NCBI GenBank assembly: GCA_009923745.1
Contig: RFSX01000005.1
Location: 1 to 32,688 of the forward strand
Source: Chitinophagia bacterium
GTDB taxonomy: Bacteria > Bacteroidota > Bacteroidia > Chitinophagales > Saprospiraceae
Length of the DNA stretch: 32,688 bases
Direction: 5' to 3'
The notes under the pieces were generated by a model. The model worked only from the letters and a program-made list of their open reading frames with translations, ran no database searches and was not told where the DNA came from. Of the stretch, positions 8,090 through 16,163 are shown one piece after another; position 1 is the stretch's first letter, and the number at the start of each line of letters is the position of its first letter. The position numbers and the translations under genes were made by a program.

Positions 8090-9536
8090 GAAAACATTCT
8101 TTACTCTGGCATTGCTTTTTGGACTCGGTCCAGTGTTTGCTTTCGAAGTCAGCCTGACAACAGCTGTATTCAGAACAGATCATTCCTACTATCTTGAAAT
8201 CTACAGCAAATTTAAATTGTCAGAAATTCAATGGGCGGGCCTGCCTGATACACCGGACAAACTCTTTGCCCGAATAGAGCTGCTTTGTATCATCAAACAG
8301 GATGGCAATCCTATATTGGCCGAAAAATACCATATCAACAGTCCGGAAGACTCTGGACCCATGGATTTTTGGGATATGAAGCGCTTTGGCGTCAGTCAAG
8401 GCAATTATGAGTTGGAATTGCAATACCTAGACCTCAATAACATAAGTGATACCCTTACAATTTCTAAGAGAATCACAGTGGCCGGAGAAGAAACCTGCCT
8501 TAGGTTTTCTGATATTCTGCTGCTTTCAAATGTTAAATCTGAGAGCTCTGATCTACCCTTCACTAAAAGCAGCTTCAGTTATGAGCCGCTTGAATTTGAC
8601 CTTGTAGACCCAGAGACAGGGAATTTGATATTTTATACAGAATTGTATGGTCTGGCAGAAGACTATGATGATGTCATGCTGATCAAATATTTTATAGAGA
8701 ATAAGAAAGCCACTGGCCTGGACAAGTATTCGAGAACCGGGTACAAAAAAATCCATTCTGACAGTACCCAATTTCTACTTATAGATTTTCCTATGGCTGA
8801 TTTTGCAAGTGGCAATTACATTCTCCACCTTGAATTGAATAAGAAAAGCAGGGAGGTCATCTGCAGTGCCAGTAGAAGTTTTTCGGTTTATAATCCCCTT
8901 ACGGATTACCGGAACAGCATGGGGACAGATGTCAGTTTTGAAAGCTCATTCTTCCAATTCATGACCCGCGACGAACTCAATTACAGTCTAAAGGCTATAT
9001 TCCCAAGGGTAGGGAATAATATGACCGAAATTCTGAACTATATAGTAGCGAGTGATGAATTGAAACCTAAGAGGTATTTCCTGTACAACTTCTGGTCAGG
9101 ATTCTCACTGGAAAAAATGCAGCAGGTCTATGAGGAGTATATGGATGTGGCCAGAGCCGTAGATAACAGCTATGCCACCAATGTAGGCTTTGGCTTTGAG
9201 TCACACAGAGGGTATTATTTTCTTAAATATGGTAAGCCCGATGATATCGTTTTTGAAGAGGATGAGCCAACGGCACCACCCTACGAAATATGGATTTATA
9301 ACTACCTGGAAGAGACGCAGCAAACCAATGTGAAATTTCTTTTCTATAATCCAAGCCTTGCTCATAATGATTTTGTTTTACTGCATTCGACCTGCCGCGG
9401 AGAACGCAATAATCCAAGGTGGGAACTTGATTTGTATAGTGATGCCTATAATGAACAACCCTCCAATTATATAGATGGGCGAACAATGCCATCTAATTTT
9501 CACAGGAATGCCAAGCGATATTTTACCGATTTTTAA
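8082..9536 (+). CDS. GWxTD domain-containing secreted protein
   Basis: The reading frame is open from 8043, but the ATG at 8082 is preferred. It is preceded by GGAGG at 8074-8078 and begins a clean signal peptide (MIRKTFFTLALLFGLGPVFA, cleavage near residue 20), giving 484 residues. The C-terminal part, from about residue 330, matches the GWxTD family: FLYNFW, VGFGFESHRGYYFLKYGKPDDI, then YEIWIYNYLEE. In this protein the name-giving motif reads GFESH. The preceding region looks like beta-sandwich repeats of the kind found in other family members. The family is widespread in Bacteroidota envelopes, and its function has not been established as far as I know. It is coupled to the upstream lipoprotein gene (8-nt overlap), and the amidase gene starts 2 nt after its stop. 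Confidence 0.85.
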   Translation: MIRKTFFTLALLFGLGPVFAFEVSLTTAVFRTDHSYYLEIYSKFKLSEIQWAGLPDTPDKLFARIELLCIIKQDGNPILAEKYHINSPEDSGPMDFWDMKRFGVSQGNYELELQYLDLNNISDTLTISKRITVAGEETCLRFSDILLLSNVKSESSDLPFTKSSFSYEPLEFDLVDPETGNLIFYTELYGLAEDYDDVMLIKYFIENKKATGLDKYSRTGYKKIHSDSTQFLLIDFPMADFASGNYILHLELNKKSREVICSASRSFSVYNPLTDYRNSMGTDVSFESSFFQFMTRDELNYSLKAIFPRVGNNMTEILNYIVASDELKPKRYFLYNFWSGFSLEKMQQVYEEYMDVARAVDNSYATNVGFGFESHRGYYFLKYGKPDDIVFEEDEPTAPPYEIWIYNYLEETQQTNVKFLFYNPSLAHNDFVLLHSTCRGERNNPRWELDLYSDAYNEQPSNYIDGRTMPSNFHRNAKRYFTDF

Positions 9537-9538
9537 CC

Positions 9539-10345
9539 ATGAAGGAGATTTCAGATATTACCGTCCAGTTATTACAGGCAAAAATAGAATGGCATAAGCC
9601 TAAGTTTAACCTTGAGCATTTCAATCATTTGATCGGCCAATCCGGTTCCGCAGACCTTATCGTGCTGCCCGAAATGTGGAATACCGGATTTACGATGAAA
9701 GCCGACTTATATCATAGCCATGCAAATGAAGCTTTAAGACTTATGAAGGAGTGGAGTCTAAAGTATGCCAAGGCTATTGTCGGATCTGTTATCGTCAAGG
9801 AGGACGATAAAATATATAACAGACTCTATTTTGTAGCTGAAGGGTCGGTGTTGGCTCATTATGATAAAAGGCATCTTTTTGCGTTTTCCGGTGAAGACAG
9901 GAGTTTCACTGCAGGAGATTCCAAGCTTGTAGTGAGTTATAAAGGCTGGCGATTTTGTTTAAATATCTGTTATGACCTGCGTTTTCCGGTATGGGCGCGT
10001 AATTATGAAGATTACGATGTTTTGATCTACTCAGCCAACTGGCCGGATGCCCGGATAGATGCATGGCAAAGCCTCTTGAAGGCGAGAGCTATCGAAAATC
10101 AATCCTATGTATTGGGATGCAACTGTTACGGGCAGGATGCCTGGCGCAATGCTTACGGTGGCCACAGCTACCTTTATGCATACGACGGTTCTCTCATCTC
10201 AGAAGAAAAACGAAATGAGCAGTTATTTACCTGCCGCCTGGAAATAGAAAAACTCAAAGAATTCAGGACGAAATTCCCATTCCTCGCAGAAAGAGATGCT
10301 ATAAAGTCCGACTGGAAAACCAACTATTTTACGGATTCGAAGTAG
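9539..10345 (+). CDS. Nitrilase-superfamily amidohydrolase, omega-amidase (YafV) type
   Basis: The 268-residue protein carries the carbon-nitrogen hydrolase triad: Glu45 in IVLPEMWNTGF, Lys110 in YDKRHLF and Cys144 in LNICYDLRFPVW. The pattern around the lysine and the length fit the omega-amidase/YafV branch. That branch hydrolyses alpha-keto acid amides such as 2-oxoglutaramate and clears by-products of transamination. No signal peptide is present, so it should be cytoplasmic. It begins 2 nt after the GWxTD gene and is probably cotranscribed with it, though no functional link is evident. The 3' end overlaps the convergent haem-binding-domain gene by 22 nt. Confidence 0.88.
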   Translation: MKEISDITVQLLQAKIEWHKPKFNLEHFNHLIGQSGSADLIVLPEMWNTGFTMKADLYHSHANEALRLMKEWSLKYAKAIVGSVIVKEDDKIYNRLYFVAEGSVLAHYDKRHLFAFSGEDRSFTAGDSKLVVSYKGWRFCLNICYDLRFPVWARNYEDYDVLIYSANWPDARIDAWQSLLKARAIENQSYVLGCNCYGQDAWRNAYGGHSYLYAYDGSLISEEKRNEQLFTCRLEIEKLKEFRTKFPFLAERDAIKSDWKTNYFTDSK

Positions 10346-10773
10346 GCTATCAAGCGCTCATAATCATCGTCGCTGAGTTGGGCTTTTTTATGTATCCAGG
10401 TATAGGACTTGTAGGGCATTCGGCGCCGCTCCATGACCTCTATGCACTCATCTACTTTTCTTGCTTTACGCTTGTCATCATAACTGTTCCATTTCGAAAA
10501 ATTGAGTTGCTCCCTTCCGTTTTCAATGTGTCCTTTCAACCACCATCCCAGAGGCTGTATATTAATGTACCACGGATATTCAGTTTCATTTGAATGGCAG
10601 TCACGGCAGGCATTTCTGAGCAGTATCCTGACATCTTCTGGAACCGATTTGTCGTTATAAAAATTCTCAGTTTCTACAACCGGAGGCAAGGTTTCATCAA
10701 TGCCGAAGAGCTGTATGATGATGAATACAGCGATAGCTAAAATTCCCAGAGTTTTTCGCTTATTTAGTTTCAT
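10324..10773 (-). CDS. Membrane-anchored haem-binding domain protein (cytochrome c-like CxxCH)
   Basis: From the ATG at 10773 the product has 149 residues; a TTG start 6 nt upstream is less likely. One membrane segment lies at about 10-25 (GILAIAVFIIIQLFGI). A single haem c attachment motif, CRDCH at 56-60, is followed by SNETEYPWYINIQPLGWWLKG, the signature of the small Bacteroidota haem-binding domain (Pfam Haem_bd). A distal methionine may be that in ERRRMPYKSYTW. The protein would face the periplasm and carry out electron transfer or haem sensing; no partner is adjacent. It overlaps the convergent amidase gene by 22 nt. Confidence 0.85.
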   Translation of the reverse strand: MKLNKRKTLGILAIAVFIIIQLFGIDETLPPVVETENFYNDKSVPEDVRILLRNACRDCHSNETEYPWYINIQPLGWWLKGHIENGREQLNFSKWNSYDDKRKARKVDECIEVMERRRMPYKSYTWIHKKAQLSDDDYERLIAYFESVK

Positions 10774-10838
10774 GAGCAATGTTTTTCCAAATGTCTTGAT
10801 GGAGTTTAAAAAATAGCCGCGCTCTTAGCTATTATAAT

Positions 10839-10846
10839 TACATTTG
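10839..10846 (+). promoter_or_regulatory. Possible -7 box for the TonB-dependent receptor gene
   Basis: TACATTTG matches TAnnTTTG. No TTTG or TTG lies 17-23 nt upstream, so the promoter may need an activator. The expected start point, near 10852, coincides with the first base of the palindrome at 10852-10884. Confidence 0.4.
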
Positions 10847-10851
10847 GCTGA

Positions 10852-10884
10852 TATTTTAACCCGAGCTCAGCTCGGGTTAAAATA
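10852..10884. repeat. Perfect 33-nt palindrome in the leader of the TonB receptor gene
   Basis: The 16-nt arms TATTTTAACCCGAGCT (10852-10867) and AGCTCGGGTTAAAATA (10869-10884) are exact reverse complements around a single C at 10868. It lies 24 nt before the receptor ATG and just after a -7 box. In RNA it would need to open a few central bases to make a loop, leaving a strong stem with CCCGAG/CTCGGG. It could be an operator, a stabilising 5' hairpin or a terminator; no U-tract follows, which argues against a simple terminator. Confidence 0.7.
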
Positions 10885-10908
10885 CTATCAAATTCTGAGT
10901 TGACCACT

Positions 10909-13194
10909 ATGAGATCATTCAAAAGATATATTTACAGTATTCTTGTTATACTGCTTCCGGCCTTGGCGATAGCGCAGGAAGCTTCCATACGAGGACATGT
11001 TTACGATGCTAAATCAGGAGAACCCGTCATATTTGCCAATGTTATTCTTGTAGAAGAAACCATAGGGACAACTACTGATGATAATGGCTTATTTACAATT
11101 GCCGGTCCTAGTCCCGGCAATTATACTTTGAAAATCAGTTATATAGGTTATGAGGAACAAGAATTTCCTGTCGTCTTCGATGCCTATAGGATTAATTATT
11201 ATACCGTTAACCTCGAACAGGGTGGTGTTAATATCGGAACAGTCAGTATTTCAGCAGAACGCGAGCAGGCAAAGTCAGAGGTAAGAATCTCACAGCTCAA
11301 TGTCAGTCAGCGACAGATTAAGGCCCTGCCTTCTACCGGTGGTGATGCCGATATACTTCAGTATCTGCAGGTTCTTCCTGGTATAATATCTACAGGAGAC
11401 CAGGGTGGTCAACTGTATGTCAGGGGAGGAAGCCCGGTACAAAATAAAATTCTTCTGGATGGCTTGACCATTTATAATCCATTCCACTCTATAGGCTTCT
11501 ATTCGACATTTGAAACAGAGTTAATTCGAAATGTAGACGTTCTCACAGGAGCGTTTAATGCAGAGCATGGTGGAAGAATTTCGGCCATCGTTGATATCAA
11601 AACGAGAGAGGGTAATAAGAAGCACCTGGGAGGGCAATTGTCGGCAAGTCCCTTTATGGTTAAAGCGCTTTTTGAAGGGCCGATAGCAAAACTTAAAAAT
11701 GATGGCGGTAGCGTTTCTTTTACTTTGACAAGCAAGCGATCCATTATTGACAGGACATCACCTGATTTATATCCCTACGCCAGCGTCAACGACAGTATCG
11801 GATTGCCTTTTAAGTTTAACGACAGCTACGGAAAATTATCATTCGTAACAGAGAATGGTAGCAAGTTTAATGTATTTGCCTTCAACTTTGACGACAGTTA
11901 TGCCAACCCACTTGTGGCTGACATTGACTGGAGCAACAGTGGGGGTGGATTTAATTTTGACCTGCTGCCATCTACGAGTCCTATCACACTCAATGGCCTT
12001 GTTGGATTTACTCAGTATGAAACATCCATACAGGAAGCGGACGAAAGCCCGAGACGCAGTCTTATTAAGGAGTATGTGCTAGGCCTTAATTTCAATTATT
12101 TCTCCAACGCTTATGTACTCAAGTATGGCCTCGATATAAAGAGTATTCGAACTGAATTTGACTTTACCAATCCTTTTGGCTTGCGACTTAATCAATTTCA
12201 GAATACGACAGAAATGTCAGGTTTTATGAAGCTCAGGAAAACATCTGAAAAGCTTGTTATTGAGCCAGGTATCCGTTTTCAATACTATGCTTCATTGGGT
12301 GAATTTTCTCTTGAGCCTAGATTTGGTTTGAAATGGAATATAAGTGAAAAAACCCGCCTGAAAGCGGCAGCTGGAATTTATACTCAAAACCTGATCAGTA
12401 CTTCCAATGAGAGGGATGTAGTCAATCTGTTCAACGGATTTTTGTCGGGGCCTGAAAGCCAGTTTGATGATATAAATGGAGACAGGGTTACTTCCAAACT
12501 TCAAAAGTCGAGACATGCAGTCCTGGGGATAGAACAAGACCTTGGTCCTAATCTGAAAGTAAACATAGAGGGGTACATAAAGGACTTCCCTCAATTGATT
12601 GTTGTCAACAGGAATAAAACAAGTCTCAGGCAATCCGATTATACGACGGAAGAAGGCGAGGCTTATGGTGTTGATGTTTCTGCAAAATATGAATTCCAGG
12701 GATGGTATCTGTGGGCGACCTATACCTATGGATTTGTGAATCGCTTTGATGGGGAGCAGGAATATCCAACCATATTTGACAGAAGGCATAATGTCAATTT
12801 CCTGACAAGTAAAAGCTTTGGTCGGGACAACAGCTGGCAGGCAAGTGCCCGTTGGAATTTTGGATCAGGATTTCCTTTTACCAAAACGCAGGCATTTTAT
12901 AATCAGCTGGATCTCAGGGAAGGGCCGGGTTCTGATTATTTGACGGCTAATCCTGACGATGTAGGAATCATATATTCCGATGTAAGGAATGGTGGCAGAC
13001 TACCATATTATCATCGTCTTGACCTATCTTTGCAAAAGACCATTACTTTTTCAACTTATGCAAATCTTGAGATGGTCGCCAGTGTTTCAAACAGCTATGA
13101 CAGGGATAATATCTTTTATTTTGACAGGGTTCGATTTGAGAGGGTAGATCAATTGCCAATCATCCCTTCAATGGGTCTTAGACTCAATTTTTAG
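10909..13194 (+). CDS. TonB-dependent outer-membrane receptor with CarboxypepD_reg-like domain
   Basis: The 761-residue protein, counted from the ATG at 10909, has a signal peptide ending in ALAIAQ; an in-frame TTG at 10900 is a weaker start. A carboxypeptidase-regulatory-like beta-sandwich follows (ASIRGHVYDAKSGEPVIFAN). The plug domain includes LPSTGGDADILQYLQVLPGI, LYVRGGSPVQNKILLDG and VLTGAFNAEHGGRISAIVDI. The rest is a 22-stranded-type barrel ending in an aromatic residue (MGLRLNF), as BamA-inserted barrels do. Such receptors import a ligand with energy from TonB-ExbB-ExbD. No SusD partner is adjacent, so a SusCD glycan system is unlikely; the ligand cannot be told from context. The leader carries a striking palindrome (10852-10884). 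Confidence 0.93.
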   Translation: MRSFKRYIYSILVILLPALAIAQEASIRGHVYDAKSGEPVIFANVILVEETIGTTTDDNGLFTIAGPSPGNYTLKISYIGYEEQEFPVVFDAYRINYYTVNLEQGGVNIGTVSISAEREQAKSEVRISQLNVSQRQIKALPSTGGDADILQYLQVLPGIISTGDQGGQLYVRGGSPVQNKILLDGLTIYNPFHSIGFYSTFETELIRNVDVLTGAFNAEHGGRISAIVDIKTREGNKKHLGGQLSASPFMVKALFEGPIAKLKNDGGSVSFTLTSKRSIIDRTSPDLYPYASVNDSIGLPFKFNDSYGKLSFVTENGSKFNVFAFNFDDSYANPLVADIDWSNSGGGFNFDLLPSTSPITLNGLVGFTQYETSIQEADESPRRSLIKEYVLGLNFNYFSNAYVLKYGLDIKSIRTEFDFTNPFGLRLNQFQNTTEMSGFMKLRKTSEKLVIEPGIRFQYYASLGEFSLEPRFGLKWNISEKTRLKAAAGIYTQNLISTSNERDVVNLFNGFLSGPESQFDDINGDRVTSKLQKSRHAVLGIEQDLGPNLKVNIEGYIKDFPQLIVVNRNKTSLRQSDYTTEEGEAYGVDVSAKYEFQGWYLWATYTYGFVNRFDGEQEYPTIFDRRHNVNFLTSKSFGRDNSWQASARWNFGSGFPFTKTQAFYNQLDLREGPGSDYLTANPDDVGIIYSDVRNGGRLPYYHRLDLSLQKTITFSTYANLEMVASVSNSYDRDNIFYFDRVRFERVDQLPIIPSMGLRLNF

Positions 13195-13196
13195 AG

Positions 13197-13204
13197 TATC
13201 TTTG
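13197..13204 (+). promoter_or_regulatory. Possible -7 box for the TerB-like gene
   Basis: TATCTTTG is a full TAnnTTTG match immediately after the receptor stop codon and 40 nt before the ATG at 13245. No TTTG was seen 17-23 nt upstream, where the receptor coding sequence ends. Confidence 0.4.
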
Positions 13205-13244
13205 CAGAATAATTTAGTTCATCAAAAAAAAGTGAAATTAAACA

Positions 13245-13724
13245 ATGGTTCAGGGATTCGAAGATTTAACCCAGGAGCAATTCGAAACGCTAAAAAAAGC
13301 AATTAGCTGGATTACTCTACTCCTAGCCGGTGCTGACGGTAAAATAGAAAAAGAAGAAACAGCTTGGGCGGAGAAGTTAGCTGATATAAGAAGTTATAGT
13401 CTTCCAAACGATTTGATGCATTTTTATCAGGAAGTGGGTAAAGACTTTCAGGAAGAGCTTGAAACGCTTCTTGACACCCTTCCCAAGGATAATAAAGAGC
13501 GTGCGCGTATTTTGACAGAGAATATTAAAACTGTCAATCCGATCCTCAGTTCTTGGAATGATGATCTTGCGGGGGAATTGTATAAATCCTATAAGTCCTT
13601 TGCCAAACATGTTGCGAAATCTTCTGGTGGATTCCTGGGAATGATGAGTATTTCAAAAGAAGAAAGAGAACTTATCGAGCTTCCTATGCTTGAGAAAGTT
13701 GTATTCTTCGATGAGGATGAGTAA
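13245..13724 (+). CDS. TerB-like helical protein of unknown function
   Basis: The 159-residue protein is acidic and appears all-helical, with no signal peptide or membrane segment. LLLAGADGKIEKEETAWAEKLADI at about 26-49 resembles the metal-binding 'ADGKI-x-x-EE' helix pair of TerB/DjlA-type domains, where acidic residues after the ADG bind a divalent ion. The C-terminal part (SKEERELIELPMLEKVVFF) looks like a second such helix. Proteins of this type are stress- or membrane-associated in other bacteria, but the role here is unknown. The gene ends 53 nt before the split nucleoid-associated gene and may be cotranscribed with it. Confidence 0.7.
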   Translation: MVQGFEDLTQEQFETLKKAISWITLLLAGADGKIEKEETAWAEKLADIRSYSLPNDLMHFYQEVGKDFQEELETLLDTLPKDNKERARILTENIKTVNPILSSWNDDLAGELYKSYKSFAKHVAKSSGGFLGMMSISKEERELIELPMLEKVVFFDEDE

Positions 13725-13777
13725 TTGAATCTTTTGATTCAACCAGGAAATCACTTTCCGGCTTAAAAAAAATCTTA

Positions 13778-14494
13778 ATGATAAATTATCACCAGGCAAG
13801 CCTGAGGTCTTTGTCTGTGCACAGTGTTCCAGGAGCTCAGCATGAAGCAGAATTTCTCATTACCAAAGAACCTGTAATTCTTGAAGATGAAATGCTTCAG
13901 GATGTATTCCTGAGGTTCTTTTTTGGTGCTTTCAAGGAGCCTGAATTTTACAGCTTTGATCATTTTGAGGGGGATTCCAACAGGATGTACAGCTTGGCCG
14001 GGCAAATCTTTGATGACCCATCCATGTGTCATCATGTATCCAAAGAAATAGCACGTCATCTTCAAAGCCAGTCCACGCATCCAAATATCAGGAAAGGAGA
14101 ACTCATAGTGGCTCATATACGGGATGTATTGATTGAAGACGAACTCGTTTCAGCTCTTGTTGTGCTTAAGTCGGAATCGAAGGAAAGCTTTATCGATGTA
14201 CATCGAAATAATGATGCGATTGAGTTCCGTTTGAAAAAAGGCATATATCCCAAGAAGATGGATAAGGCCTGTATCATATTTAATACGAAGCGTGGGGAAG
14301 GTTTTAAACTGTGTGTGGCAGATAAAATTAACTCTAGGGAAGAAGCCTTGTATTGGAAACAACTCTTTCTGGACGTCAAGAAGGAGCTCAATGATTATCA
14401 TAATACAAAAGTCTATATCCAGGCTACGCGTTCATTTATCGATGAGCGACTCAAGCCGAAGTATGAATTGAGAAGCAGGATGAAGCTCAACTGA
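13778..14494 (+). CDS. Nucleoid-associated protein (NdpA/YejK family), N-terminal part, frameshifted
   Basis: The 238-residue frame matches the first two thirds of the Bacteroidota NdpA-family nucleoid-associated protein, which normally has about 340-350 residues. Recognisable stretches are SRMYSLAGQIFDDP-like (Asn-Arg-Met-Tyr here), SKEIARHLQSQSTHPNIRKG, KMDKACIIFNTKRGEGFK and REEALYWKQLFLDVK. It then reads LKPKYELRSRMKLN and stops, whereas the family continues with a SKADQ-like segment. That continuation (IEKQDEAQLMSNSKHYF) is encoded in the next frame from 14467 on. A single missing base near 14467-14473 would therefore join this frame to the following one, giving about 343 residues. No -1 slippery heptamer is visible at the junction. 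A disabling mutation or a sequencing error are both possible. Confidence 0.8.
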   Translation: MINYHQASLRSLSVHSVPGAQHEAEFLITKEPVILEDEMLQDVFLRFFFGAFKEPEFYSFDHFEGDSNRMYSLAGQIFDDPSMCHHVSKEIARHLQSQSTHPNIRKGELIVAHIRDVLIEDELVSALVVLKSESKESFIDVHRNNDAIEFRLKKGIYPKKMDKACIIFNTKRGEGFKLCVADKINSREEALYWKQLFLDVKKELNDYHNTKVYIQATRSFIDERLKPKYELRSRMKLN

Positions 14495-14808
14495 TGAGTA
14501 ATTCGAAACACTATTTTGATAGCAATAAGCAATTTGATGAAGAATCCTACCTGGACTCACTTTTTGGGAAACAGGCAGATTTCAAGGAAGAATTCAAGTT
14601 GTTCCAGTCTGAAAGCAACTGGGAAAGTGATGATAATTTCAGAGTTTCTCAGGCGGCCGTTAAAAAGCAGAATAAGGTATTTCGATCAGTTATTAAGCTT
14701 GATAAGAATTTCCATATCTATGTCCACGGCAACAGGAACATGATTGAACGCGGCACAGACGCCAATGGCCGCAAGTTTTATAAGCTCTATTTTGACCATG
14801 AGGAATAA
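14494..14808 (+). CDS. Nucleoid-associated protein (NdpA/YejK family), C-terminal part, frameshifted
   Basis: This 104-residue frame carries the conserved end of the same NdpA-type protein: AVKKQNKVFRSVIKLDKNFH followed by IYVHGNRNMIERGTDANGRK and FYKLYFD. Homology extends upstream of its ATG, because the same frame reads IEKQDEAQL from 14467, matching the family. The ATG, which overlaps the previous stop as ATGA, is thus likely an internal methionine rather than a true start. NdpA proteins bind the nucleoid in gamma-proteobacteria; the role in Bacteroidota is not established. The PLP enzyme gene starts 3 nt after the stop. Confidence 0.78.
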   Translation: MSNSKHYFDSNKQFDEESYLDSLFGKQADFKEEFKLFQSESNWESDDNFRVSQAAVKKQNKVFRSVIKLDKNFHIYVHGNRNMIERGTDANGRKFYKLYFDHEE

Positions 14809-14811
14809 AGA

Positions 14812-15756
14812 ATGATTGGCAATAATTCATCTGCGATAGGACAGGCGCACGCCAGGATCAAGAATTATATTCACAGAACGCCCGTGATGAGTTCCAGACT
14901 TATCAATACAATGGCGGGATGTGACATTTATTTTAAATGTGAGAATTTTCAACGGATGGGTGCCTTTAAAATGAGGGGTGCCATCAATGCTGCTTTGTCA
15001 CTTTCCGAGTCCCAGAGATCCAAAGGCATACTTACACATTCTTCAGGCAATATGGCACAGGCAGTAGCCCTGTCTGCACAATTACTGGGTATCCCAGCTT
15101 ATATAGTTATGCCTGAAAATGCACCCCAGGTGAAGAAAAATGCAGTGGCGTCCTATGGTGGTCAAATAACGCTGTGCGAATCCACGATAGAGGCACGCGA
15201 AGCCGAAGCCTCGCGAATCCAGCAAGAAACAGGCGCATGGCTTTTACATCCCTCCAATCATATAGAAGTCATACATGGGCAGGGAACAGCTGCATATGAA
15301 TTAATACAGGATAATTCTCCACTCGATTTTATTCTGACACCTGTTGGTGGTGGTGGATTGTTGGCCGGTACAGTCCTGGCTGCGAATGAGCTACTGCCGG
15401 ACTGCCGTATTGTTGGTGCTGAACCTATGGAGGCCGACGATGCTTACAGGTCGCTGAAGTCTGGAAAAATTGAATACAACAGCTCTGCAAACACTATTGC
15501 TGATGGTTTGAGGACACATTTGGGTGATGTCAATTTTCCAATTATAAAAAGCCATGTTGGCGACATTATCAGGGTAGAGGAGGAAGAGATAATTTCAGCT
15601 ATGCGTTTGATATGGGAACGCATGAAAATAATTATCGAACCCTCGTGTGCCGTACCATTGGCGGCGGTACTTCGCGCAAAGGAGAAATTTAAGTCTCACC
15701 GCATAGGGATTATACTTTCAGGAGGCAATGTTGATCTCAATAACTTGCCATTCTGA
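14812..15756 (+). CDS. PLP-dependent serine racemase / threonine dehydratase-like enzyme
   Basis: The 314-residue protein is a fold-type II PLP enzyme. Lys53 in MGAFKMRGA is the Schiff-base lysine, SSGNMAQAVAL is the substrate loop (usually SSGNHAQ, so His is replaced by Met), and GGGGLLAG binds the PLP phosphate. GAEPMEADDA provides the E-x3-A-x-D divalent-metal site of serine racemases and metal-activated serine/threonine dehydratases. There is no C-terminal ACT regulatory domain, which argues for a catabolic or racemase type rather than biosynthetic IlvA. It deaminates L-threonine or L-serine, or interconverts serine enantiomers; sequence alone does not decide. Serine is also the substrate of the sphingolipid cluster that converges on this gene 3 nt downstream, but that link is speculative. 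Confidence 0.85.
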   Translation: MIGNNSSAIGQAHARIKNYIHRTPVMSSRLINTMAGCDIYFKCENFQRMGAFKMRGAINAALSLSESQRSKGILTHSSGNMAQAVALSAQLLGIPAYIVMPENAPQVKKNAVASYGGQITLCESTIEAREAEASRIQQETGAWLLHPSNHIEVIHGQGTAAYELIQDNSPLDFILTPVGGGGLLAGTVLAANELLPDCRIVGAEPMEADDAYRSLKSGKIEYNSSANTIADGLRTHLGDVNFPIIKSHVGDIIRVEEEEIISAMRLIWERMKIIIEPSCAVPLAAVLRAKEKFKSHRIGIILSGGNVDLNNLPF

Positions 15757-15759
15757 TGA

Positions 15760-16152
15760 TCAGCGATATACCCAATATCTGAACAGGGGAAAACTTATAA
15801 AGATTCCAATAAAACTGGCAATGATAATCTTTGATATCATGTACTGGAATCCAGCTATATCTGTAAGAATGTAGATCCCGCCCATATTCAAAAGGAGAAC
15901 AAGTCCGCTTACCATGACGTATTTGAAGGCTTGCCCTATGATTTTTTTCTCTGTGCGTTTGAATGCCCAATATCTGAGTGCAAGAAAGCTTGTTATGGCA
16001 CCAAGTGCGCTTGCAATTCCGGCTGAATACACATAGTAAATACCCACATATTCAGTCAATACAAACAAGCTGAGCATATCAACGGCTGTCGCTGTGATAG
16101 CCGTTATTTGCGACCTTAAAAAAGAGATGATAAATGGGACTTTATGGCTGAT
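15760..16152 (-). CDS. GtrA-family membrane protein, last gene of the inositol-sphingolipid cluster (start uncertain)
   Basis: GtrA-like proteins are small four-helix membrane proteins thought to help translocate lipid-linked sugars. The first ATG, at 16077, gives 105 residues beginning inside the first helix. The frame stays open upstream to a stop near 16222 and reads FIISFLRSQITAITATAVDM just before that ATG, an exact fit for the missing first helix of the family. No ATG, GTG or TTG lies in this upstream part. The ATC at 16150-16152, 11 nt after the pgpA stop, would give 130 residues, a normal length; a lost start codon is an alternative. Other helices are visible at IYYVYSAGIASALGAITSFLAL, FKYVMVSGLVLLLNMGGIYI and ISKIIIASFIGIFISFPLF. 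Its position suggests membrane transport of an inositol-lipid intermediate, but this is inference. Confidence 0.75.
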   Translation of the reverse strand: MSHKVPFIISFLRSQITAITATAVDMLSLFVLTEYVGIYYVYSAGIASALGAITSFLALRYWAFKRTEKKIIGQAFKYVMVSGLVLLLNMGGIYILTDIAGFQYMISKIIIASFIGIFISFPLFRYWVYR

Positions 16153-16163
16153 AAGGCTTGGAT

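Noticed and set aside
12292-12789. Minus-strand open frame of 165 codons inside the TonB receptor
   Set aside because: The opposite strand encodes the receptor barrel with family features to its last residue; the antisense frame has no recognisable domain or start context.
13725-13742. TTGAATC-TTTT-GATTCAA hairpin after the TerB-like gene
   Set aside because: Only seven AT-rich pairs and no T-tract after it; the genes on both sides are likely cotranscribed.
14455-14500. Programmed -1 frameshifting in the NdpA-type gene
   Set aside because: No X-XXY-YYZ slippery heptamer or obvious downstream stem is present where the frames must join; a one-base loss is simpler.
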